64,000 bases of DNA from Tetrapyrgos nigripes (taxonomy: Eukaryota > Basidiomycota > Agaricomycetes > Agaricales > Campanellaceae), in NCBI GenBank assembly GCA_013368315.1, contig JAACJM010000302.1:29849-93848 (forward strand). The letters run 5' to 3'. Positions 33,688 to 45,840 of the stretch are shown piece by piece (positions within the stretch are counted from its first letter, which is position 1; each line of letters starts with the position of its first letter). The notes beneath the pieces are model-generated. The model worked only from the letters and a program-made list of their open reading frames with translations, ran no database searches and was not told the origin of the DNA. Made by a program: the position numbers and the translations under genes.

Positions 33688-35925
33688 TGTCGAGTCCAAA
33701 ATTTATTCCGCCCATAAATGCGCAAGGCCCTAATATTAAAGCCCCTCCACGAAACTTGATATTCATGTTCGACGGGACCGGAGACGAGTAAGTACTATTT
33801 CTCCTTGATGCATCTTTCATTCTGAAGATTTTGCTGAATTTCGTCGCCTTTTTCCTTCATTCCTCTCCTCAGGATCGATGACGATGTACGTACCCAACCC
33901 ATCCCTCCATCTACCAATATACTCAAGTTATATTACTTCACAGGTCACCAACGTGATACAATTCTCCCGACTTCTCTACAACCACCCAAAGGAACTAGAC
34001 CCTACAGTCGATAAAAAAAACCGGCGAGCCGAAGACTTTCGTCGTCGCACCAGTTGTAGATTCCGACGAGGGGAATAAGAGACAGGTTATCTTTTATCGC
34101 GTGAGTAACTGAGCTCGAACTTTTCCGAGTCAAAGTATGTCTTGACCTCGAATTCTATCGCGTTTACAGAAAGGTATTGGAATGTGGAAGGCAGGAAGCA
34201 ATCGCTCGAAGATCCCATTCTATGGGCCTGTATCTCGGGTACGTTCTTCACATTGGAAACCTAAGATGCGGGCATCGGAAGAGAAGTCCTGATTTTGATA
34301 ATTATCGTTCACAGACTGTTGATAAGGCCATAGCTTGGAACTTCGAGGACCATGTTATGGGTGCGTGGATCTGCGCCTGGTGGCATTCTCACTTTATCTT
34401 ATATTCGCTGTAGATGCCTACAAGACTTTGACTGAACAATGTACGTCGTTCGAAATTCTTGCTAGGATTCTTACTTATTGCGCATGCATTCTGCTCAGAC
34501 AAAGAAGGCGATAAAATCTGTCTTTTTGGTATGGTTTTACTCCCTGAAGCTGCGAAGTGCATTCTGACACCGAGTTGCAGGATTCTCTCGAGGCTCCTAC
34601 ACCGCTCGCACGTAAGTCCATCTATACAAGCTGCTTCAAGCTCCCATGGAATTGACTATCGTATCATCCCCTTTTCCTTTTTGTCATCAGTGTAGCAGCC
34701 GTAGTCGGTCTCTTCGGTCTCCTCCCCCCAGAATCAAGAAATGATGACTCAATCTTCGAAACGATTAAAACCATCTATTTCGGGCCCACGAGAAAATCTT
34801 TCTCCCCCGATTCTATCAATGAGTTTCACGTCAAGTTGAAGGAATTCCTTGAACAACACCGCACGGCGATGGTTATGATTGAGTTCGTGGGTGTATGGTG
34901 CGTATATGCTAATTCAATTGGATCGTTTTTTCCGTTCAGGATGATAATCCATCCATTTACATAGGGACACCGTCAATTCCGTTGGCTTGATCACTACGAC
35001 TGGAGCAATGTACACGTCCTCAGCACCCAATCTCAAGACCTTCAGGCATGCTATTGCGCTTGATGAGAGGAGGGCTCGCTTTGATAGATCCATGTGGTAC
35101 AAAAAGGAAAATGATGGTAAAAAGCTCAAAACTGATGTTGAGCAGGTATGGTTTGCGGGTGCTCATTGTGGTACGTGGATCTCCAAGTTCTCCTCGCCCG
35201 AACAACAATGGTAACCTCCTTGTGTTATTGCTTAGACGTTGGCGGCGGATCTGGTAAGTCTTTGCTGCTCGAACCAAGAACCATCGAATTCTTATTATCA
35301 ATATTCATCAGTTAGTAATGACACCAAACCCAACCTTGCCAACATTCCGCTACGTTGGATGATCCGAGAATGCTTCAAGAAGGAAACAGGTATCATCTTC
35401 GCTGCCAATGAACTCCAGAGTCATTTGGGCATGGATCCTTTGTGTCTCTATCCGATAGTGAAGCCAAGACCCGCCCCTCTTCCACTCCGAGACGACTCGA
35501 TCGTCCAGACCGTCGAATCCGTGAACAAATCCAACTCCGAAAAAAAGTGTCCCGTCACGGCTACTAGTACAGAAGAAGAACACGACCTCTGGGACTCTCT
35601 CGCGCCGATCTACGACATGCTCGTTATCAAATGGTACACGTGGGACCTTTTCGAGCGGTTCCGTATGAAGAAGTGGGATCCGGTTAGGGGGAATACACAT
35701 GAAGCGAATTGGTGGGCTGGAAGGAGGATTTATGTGAATGTACCGCCGAGCAAAGAGGCTAAGAAATATATATTCGACAAAAAGGTGAGGGTTCATAGGA
35801 GTGTCAGGACGAGGATGATGGCGAAGTCAATGGATCCAAAGGGGCCGTATGTTCCAGCGGCGAGTTTGCAAGTGGGAGGGCAGAATATCTCGGTGGATTC
35901 GGATTTAGTTGAGTGGGTGGATTGA
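33688..35925 (+). CDS. DUF2235 (Tle1-like) alpha/beta hydrolase, with a frameshift
   Basis: Family of predicted lipases/hydrolases with an alpha/beta fold. The first exon (33688-33788) carries RNLIFMFDGTGDE. Small exons follow with VTNVIQFSRLLYNHP, KGIGMWKAGSNRSKIPFYG and GDKICLFGFSRGSYTART. The GFSRG motif holds the expected nucleophile Ser. Later come WDTVNSVGL and the family mark WFAGAHCDVGGG, then a long last exon (to the TGA at 35925) with WMIRECFKKETG and LAPIYDMLVIKW. At 34013-34020 an A8 run sits where the frame needs seven A residues: translation shifts by one and would stop before the nucleophile exon. Either this copy is broken, or the run is a sequence error. About ten introns, all GT..AG, keep frame elsewhere. 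Confidence 0.85.
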
Positions 35926-36021
35926 AGAACGCTCACTATTGCACACTGCTAGTGCTCCTGAATCACAGGATATCGATCGGGTCATAAAATAGTCTATTAT
36001 ACATTTGGTTCTTATAACGAT

Positions 36022-36459
36022 TCAATCATTTAACGCAAACAGCTTCAAGAAGTCTGACTCAAGCCTTGGAAGGGTTCCTAGTGGGGAAGAAGTCAGTCTG
36101 ATTAATGACGCAAGAACCCGTACTGAATGATCATGAACGGAGCGTCGGCAGAGAGCTGCCTCCCGTCCAACATCCGCGCCGCGGGAAACATAATCTGGAT
36201 CCGGAGCGCCTACCTGCATCCTTGTCTTTACCGTCCTATGAATCCTGATACATGGTTGCAGCTGGTTAGAGTCCTTCGTCAATCCACTTCCCTGCATCTG
36301 AACAAGACTGATCTTCCTCCCAGCCCACCAGTTCTGCACACTCTTAACTCGCATACTATCTGGAGTCCCTTTCTTCATCCACATTATTTCAAAGGGATAC
36401 CATAGAGGCCAGTAGATCTCGAGCGTATCATAAATGGGTGCGAGTGTAAGCTGTGGCAA
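36022..36459 (-). pseudogene. C-terminal fragment of a second DUF2235 gene, inverted
   Basis: Minus-strand translation shows LAPIYDTLEIYWPLWYPFE, MKKGTPDSMRVKSVQNWWAG and RIHRTVKTRMQ. These parallel LAPIYDMLVIKWYTWDLFE, MKKWDPVRG..NWWAGRR and RVHRSVRTRMM at the end of the 33688-35925 gene. The N-terminal domain with the catalytic Ser is absent. It lies tail to tail with the longer gene. It is divergent enough to be an old duplicate, not a recent copy. Confidence 0.75.
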
Positions 36460-36462
36460 CTT

Positions 36463-37190
36463 CTAGCTAGACTTGTCGCTCCACAGCCTCGTTCGCATTT
36501 GGTGCGATTGCGAGTGAACCTCACCGTGACGGAACCGAGTAGAACCCGATAGCATTTCACGAAAGGCACCCAATATGAGGATTGCTGTTGACGTGAAAAG
36601 GATCGATCCAGGTAGAAGAGGAACCCCAATATTTACAGTTTGGGCGTCATCAAAGCAGAACATAAAAAAGATCGATAAGAGAAGCCTCAGTTTCTACAAT
36701 TTGCGCCTCATTAGAGAGGTTGCGAAACGCCAACGGTTGGAGTTGTGTGCGATCAACCGTTGGCTATGAGGTCATTTTGGCTGGGAAAAATGACCTCATA
36801 GCCAACGGTTGGGCCATTTGGCGCACACAACTCCAACGGTTGGCGTTTCGCAACCTCTCTATTAAAGCAGAACATGAAAGAATACCAGCGAATAAGGCCC
36901 AGAAAATAAAGCTTCTCTGGCAGTGAATTAATTCACGCAACGAAAGCTTTAGCCTATTTCCAGAGAACTTAAAGTTGTGACGAGACAACAGTGTCAGTGC
37001 TAATATTGCGAAGGGTAAGCGTTGAGCCTAATGAAAAGTATCTGAAATGAGGGTATATATCAGGGAAGTATACGTCTTGCTTGAGGAATTCTTGAGGCCA
37101 AGTATTGAAAACGGCGGAATATATTCGTATATACGGAATACATGGTTGACTTTCTGGTATGATAGGTTGCGCTAAGGAGAGACCAGTCAA
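36463..37190 (-). pseudogene. Membrane-protein gene fragment, disrupted by a MITE
   Basis: Open pieces on the minus strand at 36969-37190 (IYSAVFNTWPQEFLKQD), 36860-36988 (RSFIFWALFAGILSCSALI, a membrane segment) and 36463-36663 (GSILFTSTAILILGAFREML, another membrane segment) look like parts of one gene. A 146-bp MITE splits them and a frame change follows it. The last part resembles the relic at 27940-28253. Family unknown. Confidence 0.45.
36714..36859. mobile_element. Hairpin MITE, 146 bp, TA-flanked
   Basis: GAGAGGTTGCGAAACGCCAA at the left and its exact inverse at the right end, with TA on each side (36712-36713, 36860-36861). The inner parts (CCAACGGTTGG, CTATGAGGTCATTTT) also pair, so the whole element can fold into one hairpin. 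Tc1/mariner-type by its target site. Confidence 0.88.
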
Positions 37191-38199
37191 TCATGCCAAA
37201 TTTGCTCTTATCATATCCGTCTCTCGGTCTGCTACATGTTCGAGAGGGACACGTACTTAGTAGATAAAAGCTTGGAATGACGATATGGCGACTGACCCCG
37301 ACACATTTATATCTGCAAACTCATGCCTACCCAGTTGTGACTCGCCGAGTCACCTTGTCCCATACATTACGAGGCCGAAATGAAATGAAGGACAAGTTCT
37401 TTACACTCCATTTCCACATGTGGCTATGCCGAATCGCCCCCTGCTTTTCCCGTTTGTCTATTCCTAAATCTCCCGAGCTTTGTTTTGGACTGTGATGTCA
37501 CAATTTGTTTGCCTACCAACAACCTGTCCGTGGAAGACATCGTCGACACCTCGGTATGTCATAGTTTACTATTCACAGTGCTTTGTCAGTGTTTTTGTTT
37601 CTTTTTTCAGTTTTCCACCATCCACAACAGCAAAATGTCCCTAGAATTACTACTGGAATATGTTGAGTTGGAAATGAATATTTTCGGATCTCTGACATAG
37701 AAAACTCTTCTTCTTCGTTCCACCAAACATACTGTCATAGTGGGCATGACAGACAGGAAATTTATCCTGAGAATGTTGGGATAAATTTTCCGATGTCTGG
37801 TTTGTCACTTGGAACTTTATCTGGCACCCGATGCTGTGCTAAGCCGTAGCATGTCAGATAGTGAGTGGTGAGCCAGAGGGATCTGTCTACTCAAGGGCAG
37901 TATCCAAGCAGAGGTAAAAGTGCGTGTGTTTAATTGTTAAGGAGTGTAAAGTACATCTATTGGATTGTATGCTGTGGTTTATGGAACCAGGTACTATTGT
38001 GGACAAAACTATTGGTTATCTATGTGCAGGAGACAAATGGAGGCAACAGAAGGAAGGTGGAAGATGTTCAAAGATGTGATGTGTGATGTGTGATGTGGTG
38101 CAAAGGATTGTGCTATTAGAGTGAATACAGCATGGAGTAGGAGTTTAGAAGGAGTGGTGGTTGAAACGGTGATGAAGTTGTTTCCTTGCATGGACTCTG
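37191..38199. other. Intergenic
   Basis: No convincing gene. A weak hairpin (GACAGACAGGAAATTTATCC with an imperfect inverse) lies near 37747-37800. Short ORFs have no recognisable product. Confidence 0.35.
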
Positions 38200-38348
38200 T
38201 CGATGTGAACAGAGGCAATGGTGTGTAGGTCTCACCAGTAATGGGCAAAGGCACTTGACTTCCACCTCCCAGTGGTCTTTACAACTTCTGGGTCTACACC
38301 TTCTTGCAGCATAAAGGTTGTGCCACCAATGTGGTAAGAGTGTCCCAT
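38200..38348 (-). pseudogene. Tyrosine-recombinase C-terminal remnant (Crypton/YR type)
   Basis: The minus strand reads MGHSYHIGGTTFMLQEGVDP and then VVKTTGRWKSSAFAHYW. Fungal tyrosine recombinases typically have GHS-x-R-IGGTT, GRW and a Tyr in this block. Here the Arg of the H-x-x-R box is His. A TGA follows the final Trp where an Arg (W-R) is usual; both changes fit CpG transitions. Upstream coding DNA is cut off by the repeat that starts at 38349. Confidence 0.65.
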
Positions 38349-40022
38349 TAATAGGTGGTTTTTGTAATTAAGCGCTAGGAACTGCACCCAAACACAAAAC
38401 TGTATACAAACGTAAATGAGACGAGTGTTCCGAGTAGTCAGAGTACTCAAACTCCCAGTTTACTTGTACTATAAGTACTTTTGATCGGGGTTTTTCAATG
38501 AAGTTAGCGCTTAGCGCGTGACACAATAAACACAAGTTTAACACCAAGGGGATCAACGAGTCCCTAAAATCAAACACTTGTAGGCCACAGTTGCCTTAAA
38601 ATCAACACTTAATAGACCAGAAGGTCAACACAAAGATCACAGTTATAACCCCAAAGATGTTCAATTTTAAAACTCTATTATCTCCAACACAATGTTTATA
38701 CTTGTAGCGAGTGCAGTTAAGTTTGTTTAGAAGCTTTAGTCCGTGTTTCACGTCCTCTACTATTGCTAGCAAGATCCGATACTCTACAGTATGTGGCTTG
38801 GGTAGCTACTTGTAATATCTGGTCCTTTTTATACTACTCACAGCTACAACTATACAGTTACCTATTTCTTTTCGAGGTCTGCTAAAAGGTATGTAGAGAA
38901 ACTATAAAACAAATCGAAAAGTCTGCTAGCAAGTTCTACCTATTTCCTTGTAAGTAAAGACTTGCTTATTAGGGTATACAGAAATTGTGCAATATTATCT
39001 AAATATTCATAGGAACTTTCTTCAGTTCCCTTTGTAAGTCGTCTGGTTAGCGAGCATCACATCTATGACTCAGAACACTCCACTTATGACTGCTAGGTCC
39101 TTCATACGCGTCCTTATGCTAGGGGCGTAGGGTTTTCTCGTAGTTTCTTTATTCCATTCAGTTCTCCTTTCACTTTTTCTCCAATCTTGCTTTATTCGCG
39201 TTCTATGTATTGCCAACAGTCTACTACTGAGTCCTACATACAAGTCCAGCTCTTCTGCAGTCCCGTTTGCATACTTATTCCTTCCTTAATGCTTTCAACG
39301 CCTAGCTAGACGATTACTGATGGATTTATCCTTATCCAGAAATAACGTTACCTGTTTGGGTTGTTTACCGATCATTTGGATGTATTGCGACTTAGCGCTT
39401 CTGTTCCTCTTATCTCTGTGTAGAGATGCCTGTCCACTATCCCCTCTGTACCAATGGATAGCTGAACTCTCTGGGATCCTGTACATATATACTTTGTCCT
39501 ACTTTTGTCCATATGTACCTTTTACAGATACTTAAGATTCCCTCGAAGCCATTTTAGTACTACGGGTTTTACCAATACATAGATCTAGACCTAGCGTGAT
39601 TGTCCGCATGTCCAATCTTAGTGCTGTCTTCTCCGAGTGACCTTTCGGCTGAGGATTGTGTTGCTTACGCGTTCCTATGCCCGTGAATAGGAGCTACCTC
39701 GCATTTCACTGTCCCTTTGGATCACACTAGCAGTTCTAGTCATTATAATAGGATTCAAAAGCCTTTATAGACTATCTTTATCATTTGGTGGGTCTACTAT
39801 TATAACTCCCAACTCGTACATATCTATCATAGTACTTAGAATGAGTTGTTTCTCCATTCGTAAGCACTTAATATTATTGTACCATTGTTTTCTTAGTCCC
39901 ACTAGGTATTAACTAGCAGTTCAGGGCTCACCCTAGTCCTCTTATTCCCTTAAAAGAATGTCAAAACTGATATTATGAACCAAAATCCAAGTATGTATAC
40001 TGCAATTTTGTACAGTGTATCA
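38349..40022. repeat. 1.67-kb interspersed repeat, copy 1
   Basis: Runs from TAATAGGTGGTTTTTGTAA to ..GTGTATCA and is nearly identical to 54432-56097, in the same orientation, apart from scattered, mainly transition differences and a few small indels near 39,050-39,110. No long ORF, no inverted ends and no target duplication were found, so the element class is open. It interrupts the recombinase remnant. Confidence 0.85.
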
Positions 40023-40086
40023 GCGTATCGGTGTCATGTGGCGGCTCACAGTCCTGGGGCTGTTGACACACTTTCCCTTTGGCAGC

Positions 40087-41004
40087 TCAGGAAATACAGG
40101 GCATGTCTGGGGCCTTGTCATGCATTCCCTGGTCCTGACTGGGGCTGGCTGTGGCATTGCAAGGGCCTCGTGGCTCAGCAGAGACAGGAGAACCAGTAGG
40201 AGGCAGTGAGAGACTGCACCTGTGACTCCTGGTTTGACAATCTGGGCCAACTGTGGGCAGAAGGAGATCATCTGGGAGGGGGATGGTGTCAAGCATCTAA
40301 GGAGAGGAAAGGAGCAATTGGTTTAGGATGGAAAACTCACGTTGGAGGAGGTGAAAAAGGGATTCACTGAGTCCAGGAGGACGTCTATCTCGAGACGCAG
40401 GCTTGGCATCCACAGGAGGATGGTGAGGCAGGGGTGGATCTCCTAAGGAGAGGAAAAACTGACTGGGTTAGCATTGGAACCCATGTTGGAGGAAAGGGAG
40501 AAGGGACTCACCAAGTCCAGGAGGATGTCTACCTTGAGACACAGGCTTGCCATCCATGGAAGGACAGTGAGGCAGGGATGGATCCTGGGTTTCCTGTGGA
40601 TGGGTAGAACCTGACTGGGTCTGGGAAGGACCGCATGGATGCGTGTGGACTGGACCAGCGCTGGAACCGCTGGGTGGAGAGACAGGTTGACCCATGCCAT
40701 GGTGGTGATGGGCAGGGGTTGGAGAGACCTCTGGAATAGGTTCGGCACAAGAGTCTGCACTGGTCTGAGCTTCTCAGGTGGGGTGGGGAGTAGGGCATGC
40801 AGCAGCATCAGCTACTGCAGCCCTGGCACCCTGCATGCCGTTAGGTTGCTCAGGGTCCTGGGCAGGTCTCCTTGGGCCCAGGGCATTGACGATTTCAAAG
40901 CCATCGTCCCCAGCAGGTGCGTTGTCTGAGTGAGTGTGCTGGAGATGCATATTGCTGTGTGTGGTGCAAGTTGGGACTTCAAAAGCTGGCTGGAGAGAGG
41001 CCAT
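40087..41004 (-). CDS. Proline-rich hypothetical protein with a repeated exon
   Basis: A plausible minus-strand gene. It starts at the ATG at 41004 (M-A-S-L-Q-P-A-F-E-V), but a frame change near 40,770 is not explained by a clear intron. From about 40,730 the frame reads HHHHGMGQPVSPPSGSS and DPSLPHCPSMDGKPVSQGRH. After a GTGAGT..CTTAG intron a second unit follows, DPPLPHHPPVDAKPASRDRR, then another similar intron and a last exon from MLDTIPLPDDLLLP to a TGA near 40087. The two units and their introns are tandem copies. Composition is Pro/His/Ser-rich; no domain is recognised. It may belong to a transposon. Confidence 0.35.
40296..40590. repeat. Tandem duplication of an exon-intron unit, about 145 bp
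   Basis: 40296-40439 and 40440-40590 share CTAAGGAGAGGAAA, the GACTCAC/ATTCACT donor region, AGTCCAGGAGGA-GTCTA and GTGAGGCAGGG-TGGAT in the same order. Both carry an intron-like part and a coding-like part. Confidence 0.7.
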
Positions 41005-42634
41005 GGCTATGTGAAGATAACAGAGAGATTGAGAATGGAAAAAGGTGTTGAGGAAAAAGACTTTGAAATGGAAGAGTGAGAATTGACGGGATAATTATTT
41101 GAGCTCGACATAATGGTGGACAAGAGAAGAGTCAGGCAGGTGTCACATGCCTGAGACGTTTCTACTTTCAGAGAACGAAAATATATTCTCTATTCTACAT
41201 TTTACTTCATCATAGAATATTACATACACCATTGTGCCATCCCAAGAAGTTTAATGCCATTGCAGATCTTTGGAGAATGTGGTGACACTTGACACAAAGG
41301 TGACATTGTGATCCATCAAGAAATATCCTAATCTTGTCTCTTGCGCTGCTCCTGCTCTCATTGTGGCATACTTCCCTCCATCGCCATAGTCAGATGTATA
41401 TTTCTCATCTTTTGTTCATCAAAGATATGACCCTGATATAATATTTGCTCTTGTGTTAAATCACTGTTATAAAATCTACCTTGGCAATATACATTCAAAA
41501 GTTCATTGTATTTCTGCAAGACCTGATTTGGTGTATTATATTTGCCCTAATGCAATACGCACTGTTATATTTTCCAGAATTGCATTACCTATCTTACATC
41601 AAAATTGTTCCTCTCCTGTTCTATGACCTAGCACCCCACACAATTTGCTGACACTCACCACAATTTACCTTTTCCAAATATAGGTTGAATGCATCAGCAC
41701 CTAGTGTGTCCTATTGGCACTGCAACTCCGATACAACTTTTGGGATGGCACAAGAGGGGATTGTAGCAAAGTATAGGATATTATACACAGGAGGTGATTC
41801 TGGGGATGTTTTGCTGGTGTGCAGTGTCCTTTTTGTTATTGTCAAACTCGCCACATAACAGCACTGGCCCACACCCCTTTCATCAACAATGTGCGATTGA
41901 CCTAGCAGCATGCAATACTTGGCGAATATTTCCCTCAAGCATTCTTCAAACTAGAGTGCATTAAGATGAGTCTTTGAAGAATTTCGCTGCATACATACTC
42001 TCAGTCTCTCACAGTGATGGCACCCTCCTCATCCAAAAGTTGTGCAGTTAAGTTTGAACAAGCCTCCAGAATGTCCAAGACCAACCAAGTTCTTGCATTC
42101 AGTGAAGGAAATGAAAGTCTTTTTTGAGAAAGGTCTGAATAGCTTGAGCGTATTCCAGACTTTAGAGGAAAACACATCAAAAGCAGCATCAACACGCTGG
42201 TGGGGTGGAGGTACAGAAAAAGTGACACATCACATCAATGAGACAAAGGTGTGACTGTACATGTCAGTGGACCACAAGCAAACTGATGGACAGAAGCTGG
42301 GCAGTGGGGACTGGGGAGGAACTCTGAGGAGCTGCGGTGCTGGGAAACACGATGCTGTTGTTCAGATTGGTCTGTATCATCATTGCGTCAAAACCATCTG
42401 GTCCCTAGAGGTAGCCAAATGTAGTTGGGCTGGGGGCATGTAAGGGCATGTGGGGAGATTGTGGGGTTATGTAACCCTTCAAGCCCCTGAACTTGAGAAG
42501 ATAGATAGATAGAATTACATGGCATGGTCCTCTATGAACAAGCCAGGTGTAGACATGTTATAGCCTGCCACAACCTACATCTACTCTAAGTCCTTACCAA
42601 TGAAATCAATCATGTCAACTTTGTGATGGTAGTC
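41005..42634. other. Unassigned, probably transposon-related
   Basis: Minus-strand open stretches at 41711-41938 and 42001-42228 look partly protein-like (MREIFAKYCMLLGQSHI; a SSKVWNTLKLF-like reading in another frame) but match no family that I can name. A short GATA run lies near 42,500. No start or splice structure could be built. Confidence 0.3.
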
Positions 42635-42639
42635 CCATG

Positions 42640-43039
42640 TAATGAAGCAGCAACTATTTAGCGTAGGGTGACCAGTCAACAGAACTCACCAAGTAGAGTG
42701 CTGAGTAGAAAGCTAGTAGAGCTTAGATGCGAGTTGCTTGAAGAGCAGACAGAACTGGATATTGTTCTGTAGTAACTATGACTTTACAGAGATCTTTTAT
42801 ACTAGATAAAGAGTATGTAATTACTAATATCTACATTGTCCATGGACATACCTAGAGACTAAGAGGATATTGCCATTGGCCATATTGCTATCTACAGAGA
42901 TATCACTACATAGTAAGAGATAAGAGTAATGTCTGGAGAATGTCCTGGAGGACTAGCCATACTTATAACTACATAGAAGTTTCATAATAACTCCATATAG
43001 AATCATAGTTACTATACATGGAAGGTATATATTTCAACA
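42640..43039 (-). repeat. Copia 3' LTR
   Basis: On the minus strand it begins TGTTGAA and ends TTCATTA. It matches the 5' LTR at 51695-52094 with only a few differences. The TTA end, not the usual CA, is fixed by the target duplication and by the adjoining primer-binding site of the other LTR. Confidence 0.9.
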
Positions 43040-43050
43040 CTCCCCCTCAC
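43040..43050 (-). other. Copia polypurine tract
   Basis: The minus strand reads GTGAGGGGGAG directly before the 3' LTR start TGTTGAA, the expected plus-strand priming site. Confidence 0.8.
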
Positions 43051-45600
43051 TTTAGATGTGGACTTAAGTGCAGCATTGTAAGCGCACATCAAGGATTAAA
43101 TGATTCTTGAATGAGCATAAACATAATGGAATGAGAGTACTATCCACTCTAAAGTTTCATGTGAAAATCTTGACAGTTGTTTCCAACCCATAAGTATATT
43201 TAAGAATCAAAGAATAGTCCTAACTCATTTTGGAATTTAAGAAACTTAATGTGCCCAAGATTCTTTGTTAGAAGGTCTGCACGATTTTCATTTCCAGGAG
43301 TAAAATAGAGTTTGATCTTTTTAGACTCCTGAATCAGTTCTCGTATAAAATAGTAACGTATATCAATATGCTTCAATCTTGATTCAGTAATAGGGTTTTG
43401 ACTAATAAAGATCGAGCCTTGATTGTCACCAACAATAGGAACATGATTTAATTTGAAATTAATTTCCTTCAATAAAGTTTTAATCCATAGAGCCTGTTTT
43501 GCACATTCACAAAGTGCCATGTACTCGGCTTCAGTGGAGGACAATGCAACAGTTTTTTTGTTTTTGACTTGACCAGCAGACTGAGCCCTGTGCAAGCTCA
43601 AATATAAAGCCAGTTTGTGAATGATGATTATCTCTATCTTGTGCCCAGTCACTATCACAAAAACCTATAAGACCACTTTCTTTAGACCCATCATAGATAA
43701 GTCTGTAATGTTTCGTAGAAAGCAAGTATCTTATGATATACATAGCTTTCTTTAAATGGTCTGGGGAGGGATTTGCTGAGAATGACGATAACTTGATAAC
43801 AGCAAAAGCTATATCAGGTTGAGTACCAAGCATAAGATAAAGGATCGAGCCAATCACTTGTTGGAACAGAGTTCTAACTTTGGTATCAACACTACCATCA
43901 TGTGCTAAAGGAATATATGATTGTGGCATAGGTGTTGTTGTGTGCTTCATATTCTCAGCACCAAAATGTTTGATGACTTTTTCTAAATAGTCTTCTTGAT
44001 TGAGAGTAAGAATACTTTTCTTTCGATCATGTTCTATGTGCATGCCTAAAAATTCCTTTGCATCTCCGAGATCATGAGATTCCCATTTAGCCATGAATTT
44101 ATTCATTAATCTGCTTAATAATTGCAAATTTGAACCCATCCACAACACATCGTCTACATATATGATGGCTATAACATAAATATATATGCCGGCATCTGAA
44201 TGTAAGCGCTTAAAGCCTAAAGATTGCATATACTTTGTGCATTCAGTCCACCAGGCTAAGCTTGCTTATTTCAGACCATAAAGTGCCTTGCGTAACCTCC
44301 AAACTTTGCTTCTGTCCTGACTAACAAAACCATCAGGCTGCGTCATATAGATTTCTTCGTCAAGAAGTCCATAGAGAAAAGCACTTTTGATGTCTAGTGC
44401 CTTGATCTCCCAATTCTCTATAGCAGCAATGGCAAGTAACAGTCTAACCATTTCAAAGTGGACTACTGGACTGAAAACATTGTTATAATCAATTCCTTCT
44501 GTCTGGGAAAAACCCTTTGCAACAAGTCGTGCATGTTTTGTTTTGTTTGATTTTATATTGAATACCCAACAACATCTGACTGGTTTATGACCTTTGGGAA
44601 GATCTACCAATTCAAAGACATCTCGTTTTTTTAATTGATCAATCTCATATTGACAAGCTTCTTCCCATTGCTTTTTAAGATCCTTTGGAGCGTTCCTGAA
44701 ATCATTCGTTGATGTCCAGTGCTGCACAAAAGTCTTATTATCCCAATAGTCTATCAGATCTTTTGTAACTTTATCTTTTTTATTTTTTGGATCTGGATCT
44801 CTATTGGTATCATGATGATATGGATATTCATCCAATAAAGCAATAGGGGTATCGTGAATAAAAAGAGGTGTCGCAGAGGAACTTCCTTGCTTTTTATTTA
44901 CAAACGCGTTTGTAACCATACTCCCTCTTCTTGTACACGTTGTTCTAAAACATCTTGTTCAAGAAACTCCACAATTTCTCCACTAGGTCCTGCTTCTTTT
45001 TCAGATTGATCTTCATTGTCACTCTCTTCTCTGACTTGAGAAGTAGATGGAGTTGGATCTGTTACAGTTTGTGAATGAGCAGCACGAGATTGAGAATGAG
45101 TTACTCTAGGAGTTACTCTAGTCCATCCACCTCGTGGTATATTTTTACTGTGTTGCATGTTTGGATCTGTAATTCTCCAATTTGGTCTAGATTGACAATC
45201 TGAAGATCTAGTCTGATTTGGATTAGGTTCTCTATTTATAAATATACCAGTAGTTAAATCAATGTTGCATGGATTAACTGGTTGAGGACCTTGTACAGGT
45301 ACAGGATCAGCAGGTACTTGAGCAGGTGGTTCTGGTGCAGGTGGTGGAGTCAGTTCACGAGATTGTATAGATTCTGTTTCAGAGTCATTTGGATCAGAAG
45401 GTTGGTGTGCACCAGGATTATGGTCATTGGAACTTTCATCTGAACCATTTCCATCATCAATATTTTGATGATCACCATTACCTTCATCAGGTGGTGGACC
45501 CTGATCATCAAAACGATCTTGGAACAGGTTATCTAAATCAAGGGGTACTACAGGGTCAGGTGGGAGATTATTTGTACCCTGTTTGTGCAAACTGCGCATA

Positions 45601-45810
45601 CAGTGGGTCAAAAAATTGTCCACATGTTTCGCATTTTTGGAAAGATTGCCAATTTAAGCAATACTGAGTAGAGATATTAAAATGTGGTCAGTGATGGGCA
45701 CAAAGCCCTTGATAAACGCTACAATATACTGTCTGTTTTGTCTTATTTGGCTTAAAACTCATGGAGATATGACTGATTTAAAATGGTATGTCATTTGGAC
45801 AATTTTTTGA
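45601..45810 (+). repeat. Tc1 left terminal inverted repeat, 210 bp
   Basis: Pairs with 47017-47226. Outer 14-mer at 45608-45621, inner inverse copy at 45797-45810. Confidence 0.9.
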
Positions 45811-45840
45811 CATGCAAGTGAAAATACAGAAAGTGCTAGC

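Noticed and set aside
36384..36629. 81-codon minus-strand ORF as a separate gene
   Set aside because: It is another frame of the decayed membrane-protein gene that overlaps the start of the DUF2235 fragment.
45389..45667. 92-codon plus-strand ORF rich in His and Asp
   Set aside because: Antisense to the Copia pol linker and running into the Tc1 end; no independent support.
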